A stretch of 64,000 bases of DNA from Nostoc sp. PCC 7524 (lineage in GTDB: Bacteria; Cyanobacteriota; Cyanobacteriia; Cyanobacteriales; Nostocaceae): the NCBI RefSeq assembly GCF_000316645.1, contig NC_019684.1:3315501-3379500 (forward strand), in the 5' to 3' direction. Positions 38,968 to 48,494 of the stretch are shown here, piece by piece. Each line of letters starts with the position of its first letter. Position 1 is the stretch's first letter. The notes under the pieces were generated by a model. It was not told the origin of the DNA and ran no database searches. It saw nothing but the letters and a program-made list of their open reading frames with translations. The translations under genes and the position numbers were made by a program.

Positions 38968-40527
38968 ATGGTAATTGAATCAGCAATGGGAGAGGAAGCG
39001 ATCGCCTCTAATCTCAAACAGTTTCTTTTAGTGCTGTCGGTATCTTTAGGGGTGGCAACCCTACCGCAGATATTTACTTGGTTTCGCCAGATCCCCTATA
39101 CATTACTGCTGGTAATTGTGGGGTTAGGTTTGGCGTTGGTTGATGTGCGTTTAGTCACTCTTTCCCCAGCCTTAATTCTGTTCATTTTTTTACCCCCTCT
39201 ATTATTTGAAGCCGCATGGAATCTCAAATGGTCGGATTTAAAGCAGGAATTTGTCCCCATTTGTCTGTATGCGGTGTTGGGGGTAGTAATTTCCATTGCT
39301 GGGGTAGCCATTGGACTTAATCAACTGGCGGGATTATCTATCACCACAGCTTTACTCATCGGTGCAAGTCTTTCAGCTACTGATCCTGTTTCTGTAACAG
39401 CCTTATTTCGGGAATTAGGGGTAAGTAACCGCCTTGTCACCCTCATGGAAGGTGAAAGCTTATTTAATGATGGCATGGCAGTAGTGGCCTTTGGTTTTTT
39501 GGTAGCCTTGCCTTTAGGAAATGCCGAATTAGGATTTCAACCCATCACGGTGGAATTTTTTCAAGTTGTAGGTATTGGGTTAGCGGTGGGAGGCTTGATT
39601 GGCTTTGGGATTTCCTACCTTACCCAACGCTTTGATTTGCCGATGGTTGAACAATCTCTGACCTTAGTATCAGCTTACGGTACTTACCTGATTACCGAAG
39701 ATTTGGGTGGTTCTGGGGTGATAGGAGTTGTCACCACAGGTTTAATTTTAGGTAACTTTGGCTCACGTATCGGCATGAATCCCCGTACTCGGATTATTGT
39801 GTCCGAGTTTTGGGAATTTTTAGCGTTTTTCGTGAATTCCATTGTCTTTTTGCTGATTGGCGACCAAATTCGCTTTGCGAGTTTAGGCGAAAATCTACAA
39901 ACTATTGTAGTGACAGTAGCAGCAATGATTTTAATGCGAGCGATCGCTATTTTTATTCTTAGCTACTTGAGTACCACAATCACCAAATCAGCAATTTCTC
40001 TACCCGAACAAACTATTTTGTGGTGGGGAGGCTTAAGGGGTTCTGTATCTATAGCTTTGGCCTTGAGTGTACCGACAATTTTACCGGGGCGAGAAAAAAT
40101 TATAGCGATCGTCTTTGGAGTCGTTTTATTTACCCTACTTGTTCAAGGACTAAGCATCAAACCGCTAGTTAAACAGCTCAATTTACTAGGCGATGCACCC
40201 CTACGGGAAGAATATTTAGAAATGGTTGCTCGTAATGTGGCCTTAGAAAGAGTTCTGCAATATCTTCAAACACAAAAACATCCCGGTATTGAGCCAGAAT
40301 TCGTGCGCTACCAAGAGAAACTAATTGCAGGGGAAATGGAACAAATGCAAACCAAGATTGACAAATTGCAAAATGAGTATCCCAATCTCCAGAACTTTAC
40401 AACTGAACAGTTTCGCGAAGAACTATTGACAATTGAAGCCGATACTTATGCAGAATTTGTCAAATCAGGTCGGTTAACTAAAGAACTAGCACCCATGTTA
40501 GAAAATGTTTTGCATCAAGGAGGCTAG
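38968..40527 (+). CDS. Na+/H+ antiporter, CPA1 family (NhaP/NHE type)
   Basis: Cation/proton antiporter of the cytoplasmic membrane, 519 residues: about 12 helices (residues 10-415) and a cytosolic helical tail (about 430-519). Motifs: FIFLPPLLFEAAWNL, GASLSATDPVSVTALFRELG (the ATDPV ion site) and LMEGESLFNDGMAVVAF. Start: the ATG at 38968 has AGGAA seven bases upstream; the frame also runs back to a GTG at 38941 without support. Several paralogues exist in cyanobacteria for salt and pH homeostasis; which one this is cannot be told. Confidence 0.92.
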   Translation: MVIESAMGEEAIASNLKQFLLVLSVSLGVATLPQIFTWFRQIPYTLLLVIVGLGLALVDVRLVTLSPALILFIFLPPLLFEAAWNLKWSDLKQEFVPICLYAVLGVVISIAGVAIGLNQLAGLSITTALLIGASLSATDPVSVTALFRELGVSNRLVTLMEGESLFNDGMAVVAFGFLVALPLGNAELGFQPITVEFFQVVGIGLAVGGLIGFGISYLTQRFDLPMVEQSLTLVSAYGTYLITEDLGGSGVIGVVTTGLILGNFGSRIGMNPRTRIIVSEFWEFLAFFVNSIVFLLIGDQIRFASLGENLQTIVVTVAAMILMRAIAIFILSYLSTTITKSAISLPEQTILWWGGLRGSVSIALALSVPTILPGREKIIAIVFGVVLFTLLVQGLSIKPLVKQLNLLGDAPLREEYLEMVARNVALERVLQYLQTQKHPGIEPEFVRYQEKLIAGEMEQMQTKIDKLQNEYPNLQNFTTEQFREELLTIEADTYAEFVKSGRLTKELAPMLENVLHQGG

Positions 40528-40671
40528 AGACTATGTAGAAGCAGAGGAAGCAGAGGAGCAGGGGAGCAGGGGAGAATAAATTAACTTAACGCCCAATGCC
40601 TAATACCATTTCACGAAAAACCTGATACAGATGTAAACCCTGAAAGCCTTACTGCATCTAAGTTTTTTAAT

Positions 40672-40735
40672 TGCGTAAAGCCTACGGCATAGCTGCGCTT
40701 AGAGCGGAGCGGGGCGAGAGCATCGTTGTGAATTG
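40672..40735. repeat. Small dispersed repeat
   Basis: GCGTAAAGCCTACGGCATAG followed by CTGCGCTTAGAGCGGAGCG, the same style as 5454-5515 and 20100-20157. It lies at the 3' side of the SnoaL-like gene; a purine-rich AGCAGGGGAGCAGGG run precedes it at about 40552-40575. Confidence 0.65.
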
Positions 40736-40744
40736 GTATAATCC

Positions 40745-41566
40745 CTACTTCCCGCTCACCATGACAGCAAAAGGACAACGACTCTCAGCTAAATTTACAT
40801 TTGTTGGTTTTTTTCTCCAAGGCCAGAGTTTCCTAATGAAACCCCATAATCTTTGCCAGATAGAACGAGTAGTTTTTGTCTCTGCTACTGACTGCTGTTG
40901 TTGATCATTGTTTGGTAATTTACCACCAGATGTGAGCTTTTCTAGGAACTTAGTATTGTCATAATAATGTTCCAACCCAATAATTTTTAAATCATCGTTG
41001 ACATGAACAACACTTGTGCCGATGATTTCAATAGTTTCACCTGTGGGTGCATAGTCTTTATATGCACCATTAAAATCTCCCCAATGTCGCCATTTAAAAA
41101 CAATATTTGGCGGAGTTGAATAAACTTCCAAAACTTCCCATAAGAAACCATCAGGGAATGCAGTATGGAAAAGATTAGTTGAGGTTTCAAAGTTTTCCTC
41201 AGAGGCTTTGTAATGTTTGGTGTTGCCAATTAATAGTTTATAAGTACCGGAACTAATTAAATCTGTAATGGTGTAGCCATAACCACCATTGGTACTCATG
41301 CGAAACTTATCTTGGACAACAGAAAGCCACTGAGCCGGATTAGTTTTAAAATTCGCCTCAATGTCAAAAGTCCGCACTAAATTTTGGACTAATCTTTCTA
41401 GGGAATTTTCAGGATGATTGCGGGTGCTTTCTGCGGCAAGTCTTTCATTAGAATGGGTATAGTCTGGCTTTTGACCATATCGCCAGTCTATATGATGACT
41501 GTATTCCAACACTGTGTCTCTATCTTGTACCCAAAGATGAAGCTTACTGATGTCGATGGGATTCAT
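40745..41566 (-). CDS. SnoaL-like protein resembling plant pathogen-related proteins
   Basis: 273 residues. The core (about 35-215) is a SnoaL/NTF2-like cone fold similar to plant pathogen-related proteins: IDWRYGQKPDYTH, LERLVQNLVRTFDIEANFKT, FRMSTNGG, TTFP-like FHTAFPDGFLWEVLEVYS, VFKWRHWGDFNGAYKDYAPTGE and EHYYDN occur in the same order. The acidic and His positions suggest a small-molecule cyclase or hydrolase-like site, but the substrate is unknown. The C-terminal 50 residues are an unusual extension: a Q/N-rich linker, then WQRLWGFIRKLWPWRKKP, a basic Trp-rich amphipathic stretch that may bind membranes. Stand-alone. Confidence 0.75.
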   Translation of the reverse strand: MNPIDISKLHLWVQDRDTVLEYSHHIDWRYGQKPDYTHSNERLAAESTRNHPENSLERLVQNLVRTFDIEANFKTNPAQWLSVVQDKFRMSTNGGYGYTITDLISSGTYKLLIGNTKHYKASEENFETSTNLFHTAFPDGFLWEVLEVYSTPPNIVFKWRHWGDFNGAYKDYAPTGETIEIIGTSVVHVNDDLKIIGLEHYYDNTKFLEKLTSGGKLPNNDQQQQSVAETKTTRSIWQRLWGFIRKLWPWRKKPTNVNLAESRCPFAVMVSGK

Positions 41567-41969
41567 AAATGCCTACGTGAAAAATTAACTACGAAATAAC
41601 TGTAAATTCATGATGAGCAACAGAATTACGCAGTGAAAACCCTCTGATTTTGCAGCTAGTTATACAGCTTTTTTACAGATTTAATCTCTAATTCTTTTGT
41701 AGCGTTAGAGATTGAGAAATATATGTACTTGCATCTTTTACTATTATGCCAGCCAGCACAAAAAAAGGTGATTAATATATAATTCCAATCAAGTTTAAAG
41801 GTAATTTATTGATATTTTTATTTTTAATATTTGATTTATAGCAGGTGACAGGTGACAGGTGATAGGTGACAGGTGACAGGTGACAGAAGAGGGATATAAA
41901 GTAAATCTTAATATACAAGGGTGCGTTACGCTACGTTAACGCACCAATGATTATGATCAATTTGGTTGA
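41567..41969. other. Intergenic region with heptamer repeats
   Basis: Heptamers (AGGTGAC with an AGGTGAT variant, 41842-41886) and a GGGTGCGTTA-N5-TTAACGCACC palindrome near 41920-41945. Otherwise AT-rich with no gene seen. Confidence 0.65.
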
Positions 41970-43886
41970 TTATGCCAAGGGCTTATGTCTGTTAGTTTTA
42001 CGTGATTTGAGTCCCACAGTACCCAAGCCAAACATCAAGAAACCAAAAATGATACTGGGTTCAGGGACTGCTTGGACAATCCGCCCATTGGTATCTACAA
42101 ACATAGTAATCTCATCGCTGTAGGTACGGCGCTCAGTACGCAAGAGATTATAGTTTTGATCAAGGATGGGGAAGCTATATACAGGTGTCAGTGTCACTTT
42201 GGCGTATTTGCCATTGTTGCTGTTGAGTTTCTCTAAATTCACCTCAAGATGTCCATAATGTTTACCACCACTGACTAATTGCAGCGCACCTGCGATTTCT
42301 TGCCACAACTCCCCTTCACTTTGGTCAGCTGACCATTGGCTGAAGCTGTTGTATTTCAGTAGGGGGTCATTCAAGCTTGAACCGTTACGTTTTTCGCCAC
42401 GTAATCCATCACCCGCTACACCCACATCATAGTAATATACGCCAATGCCGTCGCCGTTCTCATCAACAAAGCTACGCTCGAACATTTCGCTATGACCGGA
42501 TAGTACCGCCAAAACACCATATTGCTCAAACATACTCTGATATTGGCGCATTGGTGTACCACCCTGTCCTGTTGAGAGGGTATGGTTCATTGGTTGTCCG
42601 TGTTCACCACTGCTGTAGGGTGCGTGATGGAACTGCACGAAAATCATTTGACCCTTGGCTCGTGCGTCTTCTAATTGTGCTTCTGCCCAATTCCATTGAG
42701 GACTACCAGGGTTGAAGTCTGCCAAGTCTGTACCACCAGCCGCTTCATACTGGGCGCGCGTATAGTTTTCTTGGGTGTCGGTTCCTGTACCTGTGTAATC
42801 TTGTCCGCTTATTTTCGGTGGTTGACCTACACCACCGTAGTTACTGCGGCGATCGTCTGGTTCACCGTTGGAACTGTCGAGGGTAATAATGGTGATGGGG
42901 CCATAGTCGATGCGATAGTAATTATCCCGGTGTTCGGGTGTACCGTTGTCGGGTGCATCGAAGTAAACATGATACTTATCGCGGCCAAACTTCGGGCCAA
43001 AACGTCCGTCAGCATCAGTACCATAACCACCGTTTAGTGCGCCAAAGTTCTCCCAGTTACCCAAGGCTGGCAAAATAGGGTAGGTTGACAAGCCACTGCC
43101 AAATTCCCCGGCGTTGTGGCGGAAGAATTCATCCCAACCGGGTTGATAGCCACCACCTTGCACTAAATCACCGGGCATCATGAGGAAATCAGGGTTGCGG
43201 CTGTTAACGATTTCCAGGTTGCGTTTGTAGCCTTCAGTTTCAGTCACAGCATAACGCAAGGTTTGTGAACCACCTGACCCGGAAGTGCCGAAAGTGCTTG
43301 CCCATTGGCTACCGCTTAGTTCGGGACGTGGTGCTGAACCTGGAGCTAAAGCACCGGGTTGCCATTCACGGCGGCTAGAACGCCCGGCTGGTTCGGTTTC
43401 ACTGTCAGACATAGCGATAAAGCGGATGCTGCTCCAGTCGTCCTTACTGGGAGCAGTTTTAAAGGATGAGTTAAAAATATTTGATCCCTGAACTACCGTA
43501 TATTCATATGTCGTTCCCGGCAGCAAACCACGTACATCTACGGTATGTTTATAGTTATTATCACTGAGCAACCAAGAACCTGGAGATAAACCAGTAATAT
43601 TTTGATTCTTTTCGGCATTCGTGTATGCCAGCACCGATTGGTATGCAGGTGTACTGGTAAATGTGAGGGGATTACTTAGACCTGCACCAGTAATTGAGAG
43701 TATGCCAGGTACATCTTCCTCGGTGAACCAAGTAAAAGACATTCCATCGCTCCCTGGTTGCTGTAAGTAGGGATTGATACGGAATGAGGATGCTGTGGCT
43801 GGAAAGCTTGTAGCAGCAATCAATCCAGTTGTGAGGGTGAGGGCGATCGCTGTTTGCGGCCAGTGCAACTTGTGTAGCATAGACAT
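41970..43886 (-). CDS. Purple-acid-phosphatase-like metallophosphoesterase with PEP-CTERM anchor
   Basis: Exported phosphoesterase of 638 residues. Signal peptide about 1-32 (ending PATASS), a fibronectin/PAP N-terminal domain (about 35-145, with EYTVVQGSNIF), then the metallophosphoesterase domain: RFIAMSDSETE (first Asp), FLMMPGDLVQGGG (GD), LPALGNWENFG (GNxE, Trp replacing His), VQFHHAPYSSGEH and VLAVLSGHSEMFERS (late His ligands). The C-terminus VPEPSIIFGFLMFGLGTVG plus KSRKTNR is a PEP-CTERM sorting signal processed by exosortase; no exosortase gene is in the window. It may release phosphate from extracellular esters. GGAG lies 9 bases before the ATG. Confidence 0.85.
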   Translation of the reverse strand: MSMLHKLHWPQTAIALTLTTGLIAATSFPATASSFRINPYLQQPGSDGMSFTWFTEEDVPGILSITGAGLSNPLTFTSTPAYQSVLAYTNAEKNQNITGLSPGSWLLSDNNYKHTVDVRGLLPGTTYEYTVVQGSNIFNSSFKTAPSKDDWSSIRFIAMSDSETEPAGRSSRREWQPGALAPGSAPRPELSGSQWASTFGTSGSGGSQTLRYAVTETEGYKRNLEIVNSRNPDFLMMPGDLVQGGGYQPGWDEFFRHNAGEFGSGLSTYPILPALGNWENFGALNGGYGTDADGRFGPKFGRDKYHVYFDAPDNGTPEHRDNYYRIDYGPITIITLDSSNGEPDDRRSNYGGVGQPPKISGQDYTGTGTDTQENYTRAQYEAAGGTDLADFNPGSPQWNWAEAQLEDARAKGQMIFVQFHHAPYSSGEHGQPMNHTLSTGQGGTPMRQYQSMFEQYGVLAVLSGHSEMFERSFVDENGDGIGVYYYDVGVAGDGLRGEKRNGSSLNDPLLKYNSFSQWSADQSEGELWQEIAGALQLVSGGKHYGHLEVNLEKLNSNNGKYAKVTLTPVYSFPILDQNYNLLRTERRTYSDEITMFVDTNGRIVQAVPEPSIIFGFLMFGLGTVGLKSRKTNRHKPLA

Positions 43887-44014
43887 GAATCGTAACTCCG
43901 TTGGGTTTCCTAGTCGGCTCTGGACTGAAGCTATTTAGTTATTAGATTTCTAGGATTAAAACTAGGTTAAGTCCCCAATATTTCAGGGTTAACAACTCTG
44001 AAGCTACACATCAT

Positions 44015-44302
44015 TTATTTTGAACTGGAACGTCTACGAAATGTCAATACGATTACACCTAGCAAAGATGCGATCGCTAGCAGCAATCCTGGATTAAAAG
44101 TAATATTAAAACCCACATCTGGACTATTTTGCCAACGCAACAACCAGAGATTACTATTACCCACCATAAATGAAGGGGCTTGTAAAATAGTTAAAATAGG
44201 TAGCAACAGTAACACACCTAACATGAATAGAAAGAACACCGACAGGGTAATTTGCAACCACGTTCCAAAAGCAGATGCAAAGTGAGATTTGTTAATTGGC
44301 AT
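44015..44302 (-). CDS. Small two-helix membrane protein, unknown function
   Basis: 95 residues with two hydrophobic segments (about 13-38, WLQITLSVFFLFMLGVLLLLPIL as part; about 70-88, PGLLLAIASLLGVIVLTF) and a basic end RRRSSSK. No recognised domain. It lies 128 bases upstream of the PEP-CTERM phosphatase on the same strand and could share a transcript with it. ATG at 44302. Confidence 0.6.
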   Translation of the reverse strand: MPINKSHFASAFGTWLQITLSVFFLFMLGVLLLLPILTILQAPSFMVGNSNLWLLRWQNSPDVGFNITFNPGLLLAIASLLGVIVLTFRRRSSSK

Positions 44303-44473
44303 TGTTCTAATTTAATAGAAAATACAGATACTATTCGTAATAGCTATTCATGGCTTTTTCTTTTTATAAAAACTGATGCTTTTAATTACATTGTCACTTG
44401 GCTGTCACCTTTTTATAGAAAACTAGAATAAGAGTAAGCAAACAACTATCCAATGGATTATTTCTTGATTTAA

Positions 44474-45031
44474 ATGAATCAATTGCCTAAAAAAATATGC
44501 TTATTATGGGTAGCGATCGCCCTATTATCAATTGGGTGTGAGCAAATTACCGAACAATTGCCACCTCTACCCAATATTGAAATACCAACAAGCCAACCTC
44601 CAGAACCCTTAGTTTCACCCGAATCTGCCACGGCTGCCGAAATGGAAGCAGCAATTCGACGAGGGATTAATCAAGTAAGACAAAAGAATGGTCTTTCGCC
44701 ACTAAAAGATAATCAGAAATTGGCGCAAGTTGCCCGTAAATATAGCCGTCAGATGTCCGAACAAAAGTTTTTTAGCCATACTGGTGCTGACGGTAGTACA
44801 CCACAAGAAAGAGTGCTAAGAGACGGTATTATTTACTCAGCCGTAGGTGAAAACTTATTCAAAAGTCAGAATGTACCTCGACCAGTACCAGCCGCCATTG
44901 AGGGTTGGATGAAAAGTCCCGGACACCGAGAAAATATTCTGCGTCCAGTATTTACGGAAACAGGTGTAGGTGTTTGGCGAGAGGGTAACACTTACTACGT
45001 TACCCAGTTGTTTTTACGGCCATTTCCTTAG
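44474..45031 (+). CDS. CAP/SCP-domain lipoprotein
   Basis: 185 residues. The lipobox LSIGC gives a lipidated Cys22; a P-rich linker (23-50) leads to a CAP domain (about 60-183) with RRGINQVRQKNGLSPL, KYSRQMSEQKFFSHTG, GENLFKSQN and GWMKSPGHRENILRP. The CAP cavity His residues (SHTG, GHRENI) are present. Bacterial CAP proteins are envelope proteins of mostly unknown function. Stand-alone; a G-rich low-complexity run follows (45040-45093). Confidence 0.87.
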   Translation: MNQLPKKICLLWVAIALLSIGCEQITEQLPPLPNIEIPTSQPPEPLVSPESATAAEMEAAIRRGINQVRQKNGLSPLKDNQKLAQVARKYSRQMSEQKFFSHTGADGSTPQERVLRDGIIYSAVGENLFKSQNVPRPVPAAIEGWMKSPGHRENILRPVFTETGVGVWREGNTYYVTQLFLRPFP

Positions 45032-45184
45032 AGGGCAGCAGAGGAGGAGGGGGGCAGAGGGGGCAGAGGGGCAGGGGGAGCAGGGGGAGCAACTTTTACC
45101 CAGTCCCCAATCCCCAGATAGGTGCAGCGATCGCCTTTTATTCTCTACACTGCAAATATAGACCTACTTCGACAGGAAACCATT

Positions 45185-45661
45185 GTGAAAGCTAAATGGA
45201 TTATCACAGCAGTTTCGGCAGCATTATTTTTCGGTGGTAGCCTGTTTACCTCACTGCGCGACCCTTGGTTTCAGAACTTGCAACGTCCCAACTGGTTGAC
45301 ATTCGAGTTTCTTATCCCATTTATTTGGACTTTAATTTGGGCTTGTCTGACTATCTCAGCCATTATTGTCTGGCAGCAACGGACAAAACAGGGTTCTCGA
45401 CCCTGGAATTTAATGATAATTTACGCTGCGATCGCTATCCTCACTTCCGCCTATAGCCCAATTGTGGTAGAACTCCGCAGCCTCACAGGTGGAATGATTG
45501 TTGGTGGGGTAGCTACACTTCTGGTTTATATCCTGGCTTTCATTGTCAAGCCCATCTCTCAAAAAGCAGCTTGGCTTTTCCTTCCTTATGCCCTTTGGGG
45601 GCCTTTTGGTACTTATTTAACTTGGTTATTGCTGCAACTCAATCCTGGCGTAGCTGGCTAG
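45185..45661 (+). CDS. TspO/MBR family tryptophan-rich sensory protein
   Basis: Membrane protein of 158 residues, five helices, TspO/translocator-protein fold, implicated in tetrapyrrole handling and stress signalling. Seen: QNLQRPNWLTFEFLIPFIWTLIW-like segment (RPxW...W), a central pair of helices, and the last helix LPYALWGPFGTYLTWLLLQLN. The sequence is more divergent than cyanobacterial TspO proper. Start: GTG at 45185 with AGGAAA six bases upstream; the frame runs back to 45122 without a ribosome binding site. It lies 43 bases upstream of the HtrA gene, perhaps one transcript. Confidence 0.8.
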   Translation: MKAKWIITAVSAALFFGGSLFTSLRDPWFQNLQRPNWLTFEFLIPFIWTLIWACLTISAIIVWQQRTKQGSRPWNLMIIYAAIAILTSAYSPIVVELRSLTGGMIVGGVATLLVYILAFIVKPISQKAAWLFLPYALWGPFGTYLTWLLLQLNPGVAG

Positions 45662-45704
45662 AAGATTGCACCACAAAGGAAACTTTGACTCCACCGCCAA
45701 AACC

Positions 45705-46832
45705 ATGAAACGAATTGTTCTACAACCTGCGCTATACCTGGCTTTGTTGATGTCTGGATGTATGTCCGCTCCAGAAGTTAGGAATGCTCAATCATTACCA
45801 GTAAAGCAACCACTAATTCCTAACAATTCCACAGATGCTAACTATGTCACGCGGGTTGTGCAGCAAGTAGGCCCCGCAGTAGTGCGAATTGATGCCACTC
45901 GCACAGTTTCAGTATCTCCTGATCCAGTGTTCGAGCGTTTTTTTGGTGGAGATTTCCCCAGTAGAGAAGAAGTACAACGAGGTGTAGGTTCAGGGTTTAT
46001 TACCAGTGCTGATGGCTTAATTTTTACTAATGCCCATGTGATAGCAGGTGCAGATAATGTTTCGGTGTTATTAAAAGATGGTCGGCGTGTTCAGGGTGAT
46101 GTTTTAGGAATTGACCGTGTGACAGATGTTGCTGTTGTCAAAATTGAAGCCAAAGACTTACCAGTAGCTAGGTTAGGTAACTCTGATAATCTTATGCCAG
46201 GACAATGGGCGATCGCTATTGGCAATCCCCTAGGACTAGATAACACCGTCACCCAAGGCATTATCAGCGCCACTCAGCGTTCTGTTGCCGATTTGGGTGT
46301 ACCAACCGAGCGAGTTGACTTTATCCAAACCGATGCAGCCATTAACCCCGGTAACTCTGGCGGCCCCTTGTTAAATACCGAAGGTGAAGTCATTGGGATG
46401 AATACCGCCATTATCCGAGGAGCGCAAAGCTTGGGTTTTGCTATTCCCATTAATACAGTTCAACGCATCGCCACACAATTAGTCACTCAAGGCAAAGTAG
46501 ATCATCCCTACATTGGCATTCAAATGGCTCAGTTGACTCCTGAATTGCGCTCGAAAATTAATCAGAGTGATGTTGGTGTCAAAGTTAACCAAGATTCAGG
46601 TGTCATTATTCTAGGAGTCGCTCGCAATTCTCCGGCTGCTCGTGCAGGCTTGCGTCCTGGTGACATTATTGACAGTATTAATGGCGTTGCTATCAAAGAT
46701 ACACAGCAAGTACAACAACAAGTAGAAGCCACCAAGATTGGTAATACCATACCAATAACCATCAATCGTAATGGTAATACACAGATAATTACTCTGCGTC
46801 CTGCGACTTTACCAGCTAAAGAGCCTAGTTAA
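45705..46832 (+). CDS. HtrA/Deg-type serine protease (lipoprotein, one PDZ)
   Basis: Periplasmic or thylakoid-lumen quality-control protease, 375 residues. Lipobox-like LMSGC (Cys19). Trypsin-fold with catalytic triad H111 (FTNAHVIAG), D141 (RVTDVAVVKI) and S218 (NPGNSGGPLL). One PDZ domain from about 265 to 365 (SPAARAGLRPGDIIDSING). The family is HhoA/HhoB/HtrA of cyanobacteria; which paralogue cannot be decided. Start: ATG at 45705, giving a proper signal peptide; a TTG at 45666 is not supported. Confidence 0.92.
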   Translation: MKRIVLQPALYLALLMSGCMSAPEVRNAQSLPVKQPLIPNNSTDANYVTRVVQQVGPAVVRIDATRTVSVSPDPVFERFFGGDFPSREEVQRGVGSGFITSADGLIFTNAHVIAGADNVSVLLKDGRRVQGDVLGIDRVTDVAVVKIEAKDLPVARLGNSDNLMPGQWAIAIGNPLGLDNTVTQGIISATQRSVADLGVPTERVDFIQTDAAINPGNSGGPLLNTEGEVIGMNTAIIRGAQSLGFAIPINTVQRIATQLVTQGKVDHPYIGIQMAQLTPELRSKINQSDVGVKVNQDSGVIILGVARNSPAARAGLRPGDIIDSINGVAIKDTQQVQQQVEATKIGNTIPITINRNGNTQIITLRPATLPAKEPS

Positions 46833-46979
46833 AGGGGACAGGTGACAGTTATCAGCATCTTTCTTCTGGAACATACCTCTCTATCGTTTGCTAGAGGCGG
46901 CAAGAATGACCGTTTTCTATGCTTTTGGTGATTTAGCATTCAGCTTTTTCACTAAAAACGACTAAAACGAGAGCAAGTT

Positions 46980-48107
46980 ATGCAAGGTTTTCGTTTAGGC
47001 ACTATTTTCGGCTTTGAAATCCGAATAGATTTGTCTTGGTTAATCATCTTCTTTCTTGTCCTGTGGACTTTAAGCGCGGGTTTATTTCCAGAAAATTATC
47101 CAGGACTAAGCAATGCTACTTATTTTGGTATGGGTATAGTAGCAACATTGCTGTTTTTCATCTCATTACTCGCTCATGAACTTTCTCATTCTTTTGTCGC
47201 TAGAGCTAAAGGCATTCCTGTAGAGGGAATTACCTTGTTTATTTTTGGTGGCGTTTCCCGGACTCGGATGGATGCAGAAACCCCAGGGGATGAATTTCAA
47301 ATAGCAGGAATTGGGCCTCTTGTCAGTGTGGTGCTTGCTGCTCTATTTGGTTTGCTCTGGTATGTAGGCAGAAATGCTGGCTGGAGTGTGGTAGTAAATG
47401 GTGTGACTTCTTATTTAGCCTCTATTAACTTGGCGCTGGCTATCTTCAATATGTTGCCAGGATTTCCTTTAGATGGGGGGCGTGTTTTCCGTTCTCTGAT
47501 CTGGAAATATACAGGCAATCTCAAAAAAGCGACACAAGTTGCTACTACAGGTGGGAAATGGCTGGGTTATGTGCTAATTGCGCTGGGTTTGTTGCAAATG
47601 TTTGGTGGTGCAATTTTAGGCGGACTTTGGTTTATCCTCATTGGTTGGTTCTTGTATAACGCCGCCGCAGCTAGTTATGACGAAATTTTGCTACGTAGCA
47701 GTCTAGAAGGGGTACGAGCAAGAGAAGTTATGACTCCCTATCCAGAAACCGTCAACGCTGACTTAACACTCCAAGAATTAGTGGATAAATATTTTCTCAG
47801 TCGTCGCTATCAGTCTTTTCCAGTCATTCAAGATGATCACCCAATAGGAATTATTACTTTGAATCAGGTAAAGGATATCCCGCGACAAGAATGGATGCAC
47901 CGCACTGTTCAAGAAACTATGATTCCCTCGGAGCAGGGAATAACTGCACGTCCAGAAGAGCAAATGTCTCAGGTACTACAAAAAATGCAAGACTCAGGAG
48001 TGCGTCGGGTATTAGTAACTCAAAATGGTTTACTCCAAGGCATCATTACCGCCAATGATATAGCTAATTGGCTACAGCGACGACGAGAATTTGGTCAGGT
48101 TGCCTAA
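46980..48107 (+). CDS. Site-2 protease (M50) with C-terminal CBS pair
   Basis: Intramembrane zinc metalloprotease, 375 residues, cleaving membrane-bound regulators. The zinc site is H66-E-L-S-H70 in LLAHELSHSFVA, and NMLPGFPLDGGRVF provides the third ligand Asp. About six helices cover residues 15-230. Two CBS domains (about 245-370: MTPYPETVNADLTLQELVD, GVRRVLVTQNGLLQGIITAND) suggest adenine-nucleotide or energy-state control. It follows the HtrA protease by 150 bp on the same strand; site-2 and HtrA-type site-1 proteases can act in series, so a functional pairing is possible but unproven. Confidence 0.9.
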   Translation: MQGFRLGTIFGFEIRIDLSWLIIFFLVLWTLSAGLFPENYPGLSNATYFGMGIVATLLFFISLLAHELSHSFVARAKGIPVEGITLFIFGGVSRTRMDAETPGDEFQIAGIGPLVSVVLAALFGLLWYVGRNAGWSVVVNGVTSYLASINLALAIFNMLPGFPLDGGRVFRSLIWKYTGNLKKATQVATTGGKWLGYVLIALGLLQMFGGAILGGLWFILIGWFLYNAAAASYDEILLRSSLEGVRAREVMTPYPETVNADLTLQELVDKYFLSRRYQSFPVIQDDHPIGIITLNQVKDIPRQEWMHRTVQETMIPSEQGITARPEEQMSQVLQKMQDSGVRRVLVTQNGLLQGIITANDIANWLQRRREFGQVA

Positions 48108-48122
48108 CTATGGGTTCTGTGC

Positions 48123-48494
48123 TTATTTCAAAATGTTTTTAGGAGATAATTTCTCATTTTTAGGTGAATATTCAGAACAGTTTTTAGCTTCTTCTGTCAT
48201 CACAATAGAAGGCTGTACAGCACATTTAAGATAATGGTTATTGGTATAAAATCGACAGTTTCTACAAGGTAATTGATGTGATCCTTTAACTGTCACCACC
48301 ATCTTATCTTCTAAAAGAGACCTGATTTTTCGCAAAATCAGGAAAAATATGACCCAACTAAAAACTAAGCCTATGGGTGTCAAAGATATTGCTAGATTAG
48401 GTATCTCAAAATTATTAGCTTGAGGTTGATTGTTTTTGATTTCATTATGAGTTACCTGATTGCCAGACTTATTTAATGTTAATTTGTGTTGCAT
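48123..48494 (-). CDS. Hypothetical one-helix protein with four-Cys motif
   Basis: 123 residues from the ATG at 48494, which has GAGG close upstream. One membrane helix (about 40-58: ISLTPIGLVFSWVIFFLIL), then a cytoplasmic tail with C-R-N-C, KCAVQPS and NCSEY, four cysteines that could bind a metal. Such CRNCRFY / LKCAVxP tails recur in cyanobacterial small proteins of unknown function. Convergent with the protease gene. Confidence 0.6.
   Translation of the reverse strand: MQHKLTLNKSGNQVTHNEIKNNQPQANNFEIPNLAISLTPIGLVFSWVIFFLILRKIRSLLEDKMVVTVKGSHQLPCRNCRFYTNNHYLKCAVQPSIVMTEEAKNCSEYSPKNEKLSPKNILK

Noticed and set aside
42377..43037. Plus-strand frames opposite the PEP-CTERM phosphatase
   Set aside because: Shadows of the well-supported minus-strand gene.
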